Source: Isoptericola luteus (GTDB lineage Bacteria > Actinomycetota > Actinomycetes > Actinomycetales > Cellulomonadaceae). Taken from it: a stretch of DNA of 64,000 bases. The position numbers and the translations under genes are program-made. The notes beneath the pieces were generated by a model. It did not search any database and was not told the origin of the DNA. It saw nothing but the letters and a program-made list of their open reading frames with translations. Where the stretch lies: NCBI RefSeq assembly GCF_020297055.1, contig NZ_JAIXCQ010000001.1:507610-571609 (forward strand). Direction: 5' to 3'. Shown here one piece after another: positions 50,740 through 59,024 of this stretch. Every line of letters starts with the position of its first letter. The stretch's first letter is position 1.

Positions 50740-51705
50740 ATGACGCTCGACGGCTCGGCAGCCGAGGCCGGCACCGCGCGGGGGACGGACGCTCCGTCCC
50801 CCGCGCGGGGGCGCAAGGCTTCCCGCCGCGGCGACGTCCGTGCGGGCTACGCGTTCCTGTCGCCGTGGCTGCTGGGGTTCGTGGCGCTGACGGCGTTCCC
50901 CATGGTGGCGTCGTTGTACCTGGCGTTCACGGACTACGACCTGTTCCGCCCGCCGTCGTGGGTGGGGCTGGAGAACTTCGTGGACCTGTTCCACGACCCG
51001 CGCTTCTGGGCGTCGGCGAAGGTGACGGCGATCTACGTGGTCGTGGGTACGCCGATCAAGCTCGCCGCGGCCCTGGCCGTCGCGATGCTGCTGAACATGA
51101 AGCACCGGGGGCAGGGTGCGTACCGGTCGATCTTCTACGCCCCCTCGCTCATCGGCGCGTCGGTGTCCATCGCGATCGTGTGGAAGGCGATGTTCATCGA
51201 CGACGGCATCGTGGACCGGATCGCGCAGTTCTTCGGCGCGGAGCCGGGCGGGTGGGTCGGTGACCCGTCCAAGACGATGCCGATGTTCGTGCTGCTCGCG
51301 GTCTGGACCTTCGGCGCCCCGATGGTGATCTTCCTGGCCGGGCTCAAGCAGGTCCCCACCGAGCTGTACGAGGCCGCGGCGGTCGACGGTGCGGGACCGG
51401 TCCGGAAGTTCTTCCGGATCACGATTCCCATGCTGTCGCCGGTGCTGTTCTTCAACCTGCTGCTCGAGACCATCGGCGCGTTCCAGGTGTTCGCGTCGGC
51501 GTTCATCATCTCGGGCGGTACGGGCGGACCAGCGGACTCGACGCTGTTCTACACGCTGTACCTCTACATCAAGGGCTTCACCCAGTTCGACATGGGCTAT
51601 GCCTCGGCCATGGCCTGGGTCCTGGTCGTCGTCGTCGGGGTCATCACCGCGATCTTGTTCAAGACGTCGAACGCGTGGGTCCACTACTCCGGAGACAACC
51701 GATGA
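50740..51705 (+). CDS. ABC sugar importer permease (MalF/UgpA type)
   Basis: The 321-residue protein has a basic N-terminal tail, six membrane segments (AGYAFLSPWLLGFVALTAFPMVASLYLAF start), and the coupling loop ELYEAAAVDGAGPVRKFFRITIPMLSPV. ATG 50740 is chosen because GGAG lies five bases before it; the in-frame GTG at 50734 is possible and would overlap the previous stop. The stop overlaps the next gene by ATGA. Confidence 0.88.
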   Translation: MTLDGSAAEAGTARGTDAPSPARGRKASRRGDVRAGYAFLSPWLLGFVALTAFPMVASLYLAFTDYDLFRPPSWVGLENFVDLFHDPRFWASAKVTAIYVVVGTPIKLAAALAVAMLLNMKHRGQGAYRSIFYAPSLIGASVSIAIVWKAMFIDDGIVDRIAQFFGAEPGGWVGDPSKTMPMFVLLAVWTFGAPMVIFLAGLKQVPTELYEAAAVDGAGPVRKFFRITIPMLSPVLFFNLLLETIGAFQVFASAFIISGGTGGPADSTLFYTLYLYIKGFTQFDMGYASAMAWVLVVVVGVITAILFKTSNAWVHYSGDNR

Positions 51706-52619
51706 CCACACCGGCCACCACCACACAAGCCCCACCCGGACAGGTGCCAGGACGGGCCGGCGCGCTGCGGGCGGCGGCCCGGCGGCGCAAGGGCGCGCGC
51801 TCGGCCGGGTCCCACCTGCTGCTGATCGCCCTGACGGTCGTGGTCCTCTACCCCGCGGTCTGGATGCTCTCCAGCGCGCTCAAGCCGTCGTCCGAGATCA
51901 TCGGGAACGTCTCCCTGTGGTCGGACCGGTTCTCCCTGGACAACTTCGCCACCGCGCTGTCCGGCATCGGCGGCGTGAGCTTCTGGACGTTCTTCGCCAA
52001 CTCGATGATCCTCGCCGTGCTGTCCGTCGTGGGGGTCACCCTGTCGGCGTCGGTCAGCGCCTACGCCTTCGCACGGATCAGCTTCCCGGGCCGCAACGTC
52101 TACTTCGCGATCATGATCGGCACCCTGCTGCTGCCGTTCCACGTGGTGATCATCCCGCAGTACATCATGTTCAACGAGCTCGGCCTGGTGAACACCTTCA
52201 TCCCCCTGCTCGCGGGCAAGTTCCTCGCCGCCGAGGCCTTCTTCGTCTTCCTCATGGTCCAGTTCATGCGCAACCTGCCGCGCGAGCTCGACGAGGCCGC
52301 CCGGATCGACGGGTGCGGGCACGCCCGCATCTTCGGCTCCATCATGCTGCCGCTGATGCGGCCCGCGATCATCACCAGCTCGATCTTCGCGTTCATCTGG
52401 TCGTGGAACGACTTCCTCGGCCCCCTGCTCTACCTCAAGAAGCCCGACATGTACCCGCTGCCGATCGCGCTGCGCCTCTACGTGGACCAGACCAGCGTGT
52501 CGGACTACGGCGCCCAGATGGCCATGGCCGTCCTGGCCCTGCTGCCGGTGATGATCTTCTTCATCCTCTTCCAGCGCTACATCGTCGACGGCGTCGCCAC
52601 CCAGGGCCTCAAGGGCTGA
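51702..52619 (+). CDS. ABC sugar importer permease (MalG/UgpE type)
   Basis: The 305-residue protein has six membrane segments and the coupling loop ELDEAARIDGCGHARIFGSIMLPLMRPA; the end QRYIVDGVATQGLKG is typical for MalG-type permeases. The start overlaps the preceding stop as ATGA. The operon lacks an ATPase gene, so a shared MsiK/MsmX-like ATPase elsewhere is expected. Confidence 0.9.
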   Translation: MTTPATTTQAPPGQVPGRAGALRAAARRRKGARSAGSHLLLIALTVVVLYPAVWMLSSALKPSSEIIGNVSLWSDRFSLDNFATALSGIGGVSFWTFFANSMILAVLSVVGVTLSASVSAYAFARISFPGRNVYFAIMIGTLLLPFHVVIIPQYIMFNELGLVNTFIPLLAGKFLAAEAFFVFLMVQFMRNLPRELDEAARIDGCGHARIFGSIMLPLMRPAIITSSIFAFIWSWNDFLGPLLYLKKPDMYPLPIALRLYVDQTSVSDYGAQMAMAVLALLPVMIFFILFQRYIVDGVATQGLKG

Positions 52620-52629
52620 GGCGGCGACG

Positions 52630-53325
52630 GTGATCAGGGCGACGGCGAGGACGACGGCGAGGGCGACAGCGAGAGCGGCCGGCGGAGGGCAGGCGCGGAC
52701 GGCGTCCGGGCACGGCGGCGAGAGCCGCACGACGGCGGCCCTGGGGCTGTTCGCCGAGGTGGCGCTGGCCGGTGTGCTGGTCGCGGTGGGCAGCGTGCTG
52801 CTGGTGACGGCCGTGCCCTCGCTCGCCGCGGGCGTCGCGCACGTGCGCCGGCAGGTGAGCGGGCACGACGTCGGCCTGGGCCGGTTCGCCCGCGACTGGT
52901 GGGCGGCCGTGCGGTCGCTGTGGACGCTTGGCCTGGCGGCCGTGGGCGTCGCGCTGCTGCTGGTGCTCGACTGGCAGCTCGCGTCGTCGGGCGTCCTCCC
53001 GGGCGCTGACGTCGTCGCCGTCGTGGTGGCGCTCGCCGCGGCGGTCGTGGTCGTCGTGCTCGCCCGCGCCGCGGGCGTGTGGGCCGAGGGCGCCGCTCCG
53101 GCGACCGGCTCGCGAGGTGACGTCACCGTCCGCCGGGCACTGGCCGCGGGCGCCCGGCGCGCGCAGGACGACCTGGGCGGGTCGGCGCTGCTCGTGGCCG
53201 CCGTCGGGCTGTGCGCGGTGTTCGTCTGGATGCTGCCCCCGCTCGCCCTGCTCGCGGGCGGGCTGCTGGCCATGGCGGTCGTCGGCGTCGAGGCGCGGGG
53301 GGTGACCGACCGACCGGCCGCATGA
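52630..53325 (+). CDS. YesL/DUF624-like membrane protein
   Basis: The 231-residue protein has about five hydrophobic segments after a basic Thr/Arg-rich tail. LFAEVALAGVLVAVGSVLLVTAVPSLAAGVAHVRRQVSG followed by RFARDWWAAVRSLWTLGL fits the DUF624/YesL pattern. It starts at GTG 52630, ten bases after the permease stop. B. subtilis yesL lies in the rhamnogalacturonan gene cluster, which matches this neighbourhood; its role is not known. The true start is uncertain because the first 30 residues are low complexity. Confidence 0.55.
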   Translation: MIRATARTTARATARAAGGGQARTASGHGGESRTTAALGLFAEVALAGVLVAVGSVLLVTAVPSLAAGVAHVRRQVSGHDVGLGRFARDWWAAVRSLWTLGLAAVGVALLLVLDWQLASSGVLPGADVVAVVVALAAAVVVVVLARAAGVWAEGAAPATGSRGDVTVRRALAAGARRAQDDLGGSALLVAAVGLCAVFVWMLPPLALLAGGLLAMAVVGVEARGVTDRPAA

Positions 53326-53394
53326 GGGCCGAGCACGACCAGGCAACGTCTCGTGAGTGACCAACAGTGCAACGACGCATGGGAGGAACGAACG

Positions 53395-55737
53395 ATGAGA
53401 ACGAGCAGAGCGACGAGGTATGCCGTCGCCGCGGCGACGGCGGGGGCGCTCGCCCTGACGGGGACGGCGGCGACGGCGTCCCCTGGGCACGGGCACGGGC
53501 ACGGCCACGGGCCCGACGACGGCGTCCAGCTGGAGCGGCTCGACCGCGGGTTGGTCGCCGCCAGCACGAGCGAGGGAGTCTTCCTGTCCTGGCGCCTGCT
53601 GGGCCAGGAGGTCACGGGCGCCACCGCCACCGGGATGGCAGGCCCGGGCTTCGCCGTCTTCCGCGACGGGCGGCGCATCGCGACGGTCAAGGACTCGACC
53701 AGCTACGTCGACGCGGACGGCGACGCCACCGCGCGGTACGCCGTCGCGCCGCTGCGAGGCGGCAAGCACGGCGAGCCCGGCAAGCACGGGAACGAGGGGC
53801 GTCGCAGCGCGACGGTCACGGCCTGGGACTCCGGGCACCTCGACATCCCGCTGAACAAGCCGGCCGGCGGCGTCACCCCGGCCGGCGAGGAGTACACCTA
53901 CTCCGCGAACGACGCCTCGGTCGCCGACCTGGACGGCGACGGCACCTACGAGATCGTGCTCAAGTGGGACCCGTCGAACTCCAAGGACGTCTCCCAGAAG
54001 GGGTACACCGGCAACCAGTACCTCGACGCGTACGAGCTGGACGGCACCCAGCTGTGGCGTATCGACCTGGGCGTGAACATCCGCGCCGGCGCGCACTACA
54101 CGCAGTTCCCGGTCTACGACTTCGACGGCGACGGCCGGGCCGAGGTCATGGTCAAGACGGCGCCGGGCTCCAAGGTCACGACGTACCGGCACGGGAAGCC
54201 GACGAGCACGCGGTACGTCAGCATCCCGAAGGACGACCGCCGGGCGGGGGTCACCCACGCGGACGACTACCGGTACAGCGCCGACGACTACGCCGAGCAC
54301 CTGGTCCGCATGTTCCAGGGCTGGAGCGAGCAGCCCGAGGTGGTCTCCGGGCAGTGGCCCGCGACGCTCGAGGAGGCGTTCGGCGTCGAGCAGACGCACG
54401 ACTACCCGCTGAGCGAGCAGGACGCGCGCGAGCTCGTCGACTACTTCATCGACGTGTACGCGCCGGGCCGCTCGGCCCGCAACGACCTGCGCACCTTCGA
54501 GGGCTTCGTCATCTCGGGGCCGGAGTACCTGTCCGTCTTCGACGGCCGCTCCGGCCGGCCCCTGGACACCGTGGACTACGAGCCGGGCCGGTTCGACGAC
54601 GGACTGCGCTGGGGCGACTACGCGATGTCGCGGATCGAGCCGGGCAACCGCGTCGACCGGTTCCTCTCGGGCGTCGCCTACCTGGACGGCGAGCACCCGT
54701 CCGCGGTGTTCGCCCGCGGCTACTACACGCGCACCACGCTCGTGGCCTACGACTGGGACGGGCGGCACCTGTCGAAGCGCTGGGACGTGGACTCGGGCTG
54801 GACGCCGATGTCCAACCCGTTTGACGACGGACCCCACGGCGTCCCCGGCACGGACCCGGAGTTCGGCCTCATCACGACGCAGGGCTTTCACTCGATGTCG
54901 GCCGCCGACGTCGACGGCGACGGCAGGCAGGAGATCGTGTACGGGGCGGCGACGATCGACGACGACGGCTCGCTGCTGTACTCGTCGTTCGACACGCTGC
55001 CGGAGGGCAGCGCGAACCCCGGCGCGTCGGCCGGGCTCGGCCACGGCGACGCGATGCACGTCTCGGACCTCGACCCGGCCCGTCCGGGGCTGGAGATCTG
55101 GACCTGCCACGAGGGCGGCGCCTGGGCGCCGTACGGCTCCGCGATGCGTGACGCCGCCACGGGCGACGTGCTCTTCGGCGCCTACTCCGGCCGCGACACC
55201 GGTCGCTGCCTGGCCGGTGACGTGCGCACCGACGTCCCGGGCCTCGAGGTGTGGGCGTCCATGCCGGACGGCACCGACGCGTCGGGCCTGCTCAGCGCGT
55301 CGGGCGAGCAGCTCGGCGCTGCCACCCCCGGCACGAACCAGTCCGTGCGCTGGGCCGCCGACGGGTCCACCCAGATCATCACGGGCGCCGGTGACGTGAC
55401 GCCGCAGATCGTGGACGGCGACGGCACGGTGCGCGAGACCCTCGAGGGCACGCGCACCAACAACGGCACCAAGGGCAACCCGTCGTTGGTGGCGGACGTG
55501 CTCGGCGACTGGCGTGAGGAGGTGCTCGTGCGGACGGCGGACTCGTCGGCCCTGCGGCTGTACCTGTCCACCGAGGTCGCGGACACGGCGATGTACACCC
55601 TCATGCACGACCCGCAGTACCGCGCCGAGGTGGCACGGAAGCAGACCACCTACAACCAGCCGTCGTACCCGGGGTTCTACCTCGCGTCCGACACCGACTG
55701 GTCGCAGGTGCCGCTGCCGCGGACCAGCACCCGCTGA
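53395..55737 (+). CDS. Secreted rhamnogalacturonan lyase, PL11
   Basis: The 780-residue protein cleaves the rhamnose-galacturonate backbone of pectin RG-I by beta-elimination. A signal peptide ends near residue 29; the mature protein begins SPGHGHGHGHGPDDG, a His-rich segment. The first domain (QLERLDRGLVAASTSEGVFLSWRLLGQE) and the propeller with calcium-binding Asp-rich loops (ADLDGDGTYEIVLKWDPSNS, YDFDGDGRAEVMVKTAPG, ADVDGDGRQEIVYGA) are typical for PL11. The end YNQPSYPGFYL is characteristic. No carbohydrate-binding or anchor domain follows. The start at 53395 follows GGGAGGA. Confidence 0.92.
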   Translation: MRTSRATRYAVAAATAGALALTGTAATASPGHGHGHGHGPDDGVQLERLDRGLVAASTSEGVFLSWRLLGQEVTGATATGMAGPGFAVFRDGRRIATVKDSTSYVDADGDATARYAVAPLRGGKHGEPGKHGNEGRRSATVTAWDSGHLDIPLNKPAGGVTPAGEEYTYSANDASVADLDGDGTYEIVLKWDPSNSKDVSQKGYTGNQYLDAYELDGTQLWRIDLGVNIRAGAHYTQFPVYDFDGDGRAEVMVKTAPGSKVTTYRHGKPTSTRYVSIPKDDRRAGVTHADDYRYSADDYAEHLVRMFQGWSEQPEVVSGQWPATLEEAFGVEQTHDYPLSEQDARELVDYFIDVYAPGRSARNDLRTFEGFVISGPEYLSVFDGRSGRPLDTVDYEPGRFDDGLRWGDYAMSRIEPGNRVDRFLSGVAYLDGEHPSAVFARGYYTRTTLVAYDWDGRHLSKRWDVDSGWTPMSNPFDDGPHGVPGTDPEFGLITTQGFHSMSAADVDGDGRQEIVYGAATIDDDGSLLYSSFDTLPEGSANPGASAGLGHGDAMHVSDLDPARPGLEIWTCHEGGAWAPYGSAMRDAATGDVLFGAYSGRDTGRCLAGDVRTDVPGLEVWASMPDGTDASGLLSASGEQLGAATPGTNQSVRWAADGSTQIITGAGDVTPQIVDGDGTVRETLEGTRTNNGTKGNPSLVADVLGDWREEVLVRTADSSALRLYLSTEVADTAMYTLMHDPQYRAEVARKQTTYNQPSYPGFYLASDTDWSQVPLPRTSTR

Positions 55738-55772
55738 CCCGGCGCACCGGACGGAACGACGAAGGGAGACCC

Positions 55773-56906
55773 ATGAAGGTGACCATCCTGGGGGCCGGCG
55801 CGATCGCCGGGGCCCACGCCGAGGCGATCCGGGCGCTGGAGGCCCACGGCGGCCCGGCGGGCGTGGAGCTGACGCACGTCGTCGACGTCGACGCCGCGCG
55901 CGCCCAGGAGGTCGCCGCCAGGTTCGGGGTGCCCCACCACGGCACGGACCTGCAGGAGGTCCTCGACGGCGGCGAGGCGGACGTCGTGCACGTCTGCACG
56001 CCGCCGTCGGTCCACCTGGGGGCCGCGGTGGCGGCCCTGGGTGCGGGGGCGCACGTGGTGGTGGAGAAGCCGGCGGTGCTGTCGCTGGCCGAGGTCGACG
56101 CGCTGGCCGCCGCGCAGCGGCGAGCGGTCGACGCCGGTCTGCCGGGGCGGTTCACCCAGATCGTCCAGCACCGGTTCGGTGCGGGCATCGGCCGCCTGCG
56201 CGGGCTGCTCGACGACGGCACGCTGGGACGGCCGCTCGTCGCGCAGTGCGAGACGTCGTGGTTCCGCCCGCCGGCGTACTTCGACGTGCCGTGGCGCGGG
56301 CGCTTCGACACCGAGGGCGGCGGGACGACGATGGGCCACGGCATCCACCAGTTCGACCTGCTGGTGGCGGTGCTCGGGCCGTGGGAAGAGGTGCGGGCCA
56401 TGGCCGGGCGGCTCGCGCGCCGCACGGACACCGAGGACGTCTCGACGGCGCTGGTGAGGTTCGCGAACGGCACGCTGGCGACGATCACGAACTCGGCGGT
56501 CTCCCCTCGCCAGACGTCGCGGCTGCGGTTCGACACCGAGGCCGCCACCGTGGAGCTGGAGCACCTGTACGGGTACTCCGACGCCGACTGGACGGTGACG
56601 CCCGTCGCCGGGCGCGAGGACGTGGCGGAGCTCTGGGCGGCGGACGTCGCCCGCACCCGGGGCGCGGGCGAGAGCGGGCACCTGGCCCAGCTCGTGCCCA
56701 CCTACCGGGCGTTCGCCGAGGGCCGGACGCCGCCGGTGACCCTCGCGGACACGCGGTCCACCCTCGAGCTCGCGGCGGCGATCTACCGGTCGGCGTTCAC
56801 GGGGCTGCCCGTGCTCGCCGGGGACATCGTCGCGGGCGACCCGTTCCACGCCTCCATGGCCGGGTCGGGCACGCCCTGGCCCGCGGTCAAGGACGTCCCC
56901 GTCTGA
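55773..56906 (+). CDS. Gfo/Idh/MocA-family oxidoreductase
   Basis: The 377-residue protein has an N-terminal Rossmann fold (VTILGAGAIAGAHAEAI) and the family motif VVVEKPAVLSLAE (Glu-Lys-Pro at about 93-95), followed by the alpha/beta substrate domain with GHGIHQFDLL containing the catalytic His. It probably oxidises or reduces a sugar or sugar acid using NAD(P). Its place behind the PL11 lyase suggests a rhamnose or galacturonate derivative, without further evidence. GAAGGGAG precedes the start. Confidence 0.85.
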   Translation: MKVTILGAGAIAGAHAEAIRALEAHGGPAGVELTHVVDVDAARAQEVAARFGVPHHGTDLQEVLDGGEADVVHVCTPPSVHLGAAVAALGAGAHVVVEKPAVLSLAEVDALAAAQRRAVDAGLPGRFTQIVQHRFGAGIGRLRGLLDDGTLGRPLVAQCETSWFRPPAYFDVPWRGRFDTEGGGTTMGHGIHQFDLLVAVLGPWEEVRAMAGRLARRTDTEDVSTALVRFANGTLATITNSAVSPRQTSRLRFDTEAATVELEHLYGYSDADWTVTPVAGREDVAELWAADVARTRGAGESGHLAQLVPTYRAFAEGRTPPVTLADTRSTLELAAAIYRSAFTGLPVLAGDIVAGDPFHASMAGSGTPWPAVKDVPV

Positions 56907-56940
56907 CCCTCCGCCGCTGCCCACCCCGTCCGCTGTGGGC

Positions 56941-57063
56941 GGGGGGGGGGGGGGGGGGGGGGGGGGGCCCGCCCCCCCCCCCCCCCCGGGGGGGCCCGCC
57001 CCCCCCGCCGGGGGGGGGGGGGGGCCGCCCCGGTTGCCCCCCCCCCCCCGGCCCCCCCCCCCC
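56941..57063. other. Extreme G/C homopolymer tract, probable sequencing or assembly artefact
   Basis: The tract starts with 27 consecutive G and continues with runs of up to 16 C and G, with almost no other base. It lies between convergent genes, flanked by complementary words (CCGCTGTGGGCGGG left, CCCGCTCACAGCG right). That pattern suggests a real hairpin whose centre was not read correctly. Long open frames of Pro and Gly crossing it are meaningless. Confidence 0.75.
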
Positions 57064-57091
57064 GCTCACAGCGACGACGGGTGGGGAGTGG

Positions 57092-58810
57092 TCACGACGA
57101 CGACGGGCGCTCGTCCGCGACGATCGCCCCGTCGTCGAGACGGATCCGCCGGCCGCGGAAGCGCTCGAGCATCGTGCGGTCGTGCGAGACGAGCACGAGG
57201 GTGCCGGCGAACGCGGTGAACGCGCGCTCCAGCTCCTCGACCAGCGCGGGCGCCAGGTGGTTGGTCGGCTCGTCGACGAGGAGCACGTCTGTGGTGGTCG
57301 TGACCACCCGGGCCAGCTCGAGACGCGAACGCTGCCCCTGGGACAGCTCGCCGATCGGGCGGGGCAGGTCCTCGGGGCGGAACAGCCCCGTCGCCAGCAA
57401 GGCTTCCGCGTGCTCGTCCAGGTCGCCGGGGCGCCCGGCGGCGAACCCGTGCAGGACGGTGCGCGCGTCGTGCCGCGTGAACGTGCCCGCCTGGCGCAGG
57501 AACCCCACCCGGCCCTCCGTGCGTGCCGCACCCGCGTCAGTCGGGACCTCGCCCGCGACGACGCCCAGCAGCGTGCTCTTGCCCGCGCCGTTCGCCCCCG
57601 TCACCAGCACGTGCTCGCCCCGGGCCACCACCAGCCGCGGGACGACGAGCCGCCCGTGCACCACCACACCGTCGAGGTCGATCGATGGCCCGCCGGGCGG
57701 ACTGGTGGTGCCGTCCGCCGGGCCGGTGGTGCGCCCGGAGCGGTGGGTGCCGGCGGCGCCCGCGCCGGCGCCCGTGGTGGCGACGTCGGTGCGGAACTCG
57801 GCCCGCTCGGCGGGTCGCTCCGCCGGGTCCTGGGTCAGCCGCCGCACCCGCTCCTTGGCGTTGCGGATGCGGCCCGTCGCGCCGTGGGTGCGCCCGCGCA
57901 TGCGGAACCCGCCGGCGCCGAACACCGACAGCGGCAGACGGCGGGGGATATGGTCCATCCGTCCGACGTTCGTGTCGACCAGGCGCTGCTGGCGTGCGAG
58001 GTCGGCGCGCCAGCGCTCCCACGCGAGCCGCGCCTGCTCGCGCTCGGTCTCCTTCGCCGTGACGTAGCCCGCCCAGCCGGTGCCGTACCGGCGGGCCCGG
58101 CCCGCCTCGACCTCGACGAGAGTGGTCGTCAGGGCGGCCAGGAACGCCCGGTCGTGGGTCGCCGTGACGACGGTGCCGTCGTGCGACCGCAGCCGCTCGG
58201 CGAGCCAGTCGAGGGCGTCGTCGTCGAGATCGTTGGTCGGCTCGTCCAGGAGCAGCAGCTCCGGGTCGGCCGCGAGCGTCGCTGCCAGCGCGAGCCGGGA
58301 GCGCTCCCCGCCGGAGAGCGAGCCGAGCGCGCGCGACCGGTCCAGGCCCGGCATCCCGAGCCGGTGCAGCGCCACCTCGACCCGGCGGTCGGCGTCGTGC
58401 CCGCCGCGGGCCTCGAAGCGTGCGGTGAGCGCGCCGTACTGCTCGATGGCGCGGTCGAGCGGTGCGCCGTCGAGCGCGCCGAGCGATCGCCCGAGGTTCG
58501 CGACCTGCCGCTCGAGCGAGCGCAGGTGCGCCAGCGCCCGGTCGACCGCCTCGGCCACCGTGCTCGTCGCCGGCAGGTCGAGGGTCTGGGGCAGGTAGCC
58601 GATGCCGTCCGGCGCGCGCACCGTGCGGGTGCCGTTCTGCGGCGCCAGCACGCCGGCTACGACGGCCAGCAGGGTGCTCTTGCCGGATCCGTTGTCGCCG
58701 ACGAGCCCGACGCGCTCGCCCGGCGAGACGGTCAGGGACAGGCGGTCGAGCACCACGCGGTCGGCGTAGCGCAGGGTGATGTCGGTGAGGGCGAGCTGTG
58801 ACGGGTCCAT
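57092..58810 (-). CDS. ABC-F ATPase, possible antibiotic-resistance type
   Basis: The 572-residue protein has two ABC domains on one chain and no membrane segments. Walker A motifs are GDNGSGKST (about 41) and GANGAGKST (about 405); signatures are LSGGERSRLALA and LSQGQRSRLELA; Walker B motifs are LLLLDEPTNDLDDDAL and VLLVDEPTNHLAPAL. The interdomain linker (about 235-345) is long and Arg-rich, as in ABC-F proteins that displace antibiotics from ribosomes, and carries a Gly/Ala/Thr-rich stretch. A housekeeping ABC-F translation factor is the alternative. GGAAGGAG precedes the ATG. The long leader contains a mini-ORF and a hairpin, which supports attenuation and a resistance role. Confidence 0.85.
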   Translation of the reverse strand: MDPSQLALTDITLRYADRVVLDRLSLTVSPGERVGLVGDNGSGKSTLLAVVAGVLAPQNGTRTVRAPDGIGYLPQTLDLPATSTVAEAVDRALAHLRSLERQVANLGRSLGALDGAPLDRAIEQYGALTARFEARGGHDADRRVEVALHRLGMPGLDRSRALGSLSGGERSRLALAATLAADPELLLLDEPTNDLDDDALDWLAERLRSHDGTVVTATHDRAFLAALTTTLVEVEAGRARRYGTGWAGYVTAKETEREQARLAWERWRADLARQQRLVDTNVGRMDHIPRRLPLSVFGAGGFRMRGRTHGATGRIRNAKERVRRLTQDPAERPAERAEFRTDVATTGAGAGAAGTHRSGRTTGPADGTTSPPGGPSIDLDGVVVHGRLVVPRLVVARGEHVLVTGANGAGKSTLLGVVAGEVPTDAGAARTEGRVGFLRQAGTFTRHDARTVLHGFAAGRPGDLDEHAEALLATGLFRPEDLPRPIGELSQGQRSRLELARVVTTTTDVLLVDEPTNHLAPALVEELERAFTAFAGTLVLVSHDRTMLERFRGRRIRLDDGAIVADERPSSS

Positions 58811-58868
58811 GGGCGGGACTCCTTCCGTCGTCGGTGTCGACGACCGTGACCGGCGGTGGGCGCGCAGA

Positions 58869-58939
58869 CGCCGACGCGGAGCGAGGCTCGACGCGTCGGC
58901 GCTGGTGCGGTCACAGAGTTCCCATCGCCCTGCACGCTA
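58869..58939 (-). promoter_or_regulatory. Candidate attenuator leader of the ABC-F gene
   Basis: Reading towards the gene, TAGCGT (58934-58939) is a possible -10 element preceded at about 58967-58970 by an AAAA stretch. A five-codon mini-ORF (58925-58911: Met-Gly-Thr-Leu-stop) follows, then a perfect 10-bp hairpin (58869-58878 with 58892-58901, loop 13) some 60 bases before the ABC-F start. Ribosome stalling on the mini-ORF could change the hairpin, as known for other ribosome-protection genes. Confidence 0.4.
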
Positions 58940-59024
58940 CGGACCGGGCGGCCGGGGCGCGAGGTGTTTTCCCGCGCCGTCGGCCGCCCGTCTGCGGTGC
59001 GCGCCGGCGGTGCCCGGCCCGGCG

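Noticed and set aside
56935-57219. Open frames rich in Gly and Pro across the G/C tract
   Set aside because: They translate homopolymer runs that are probably a sequencing artefact, with no ribosome site or relatives.
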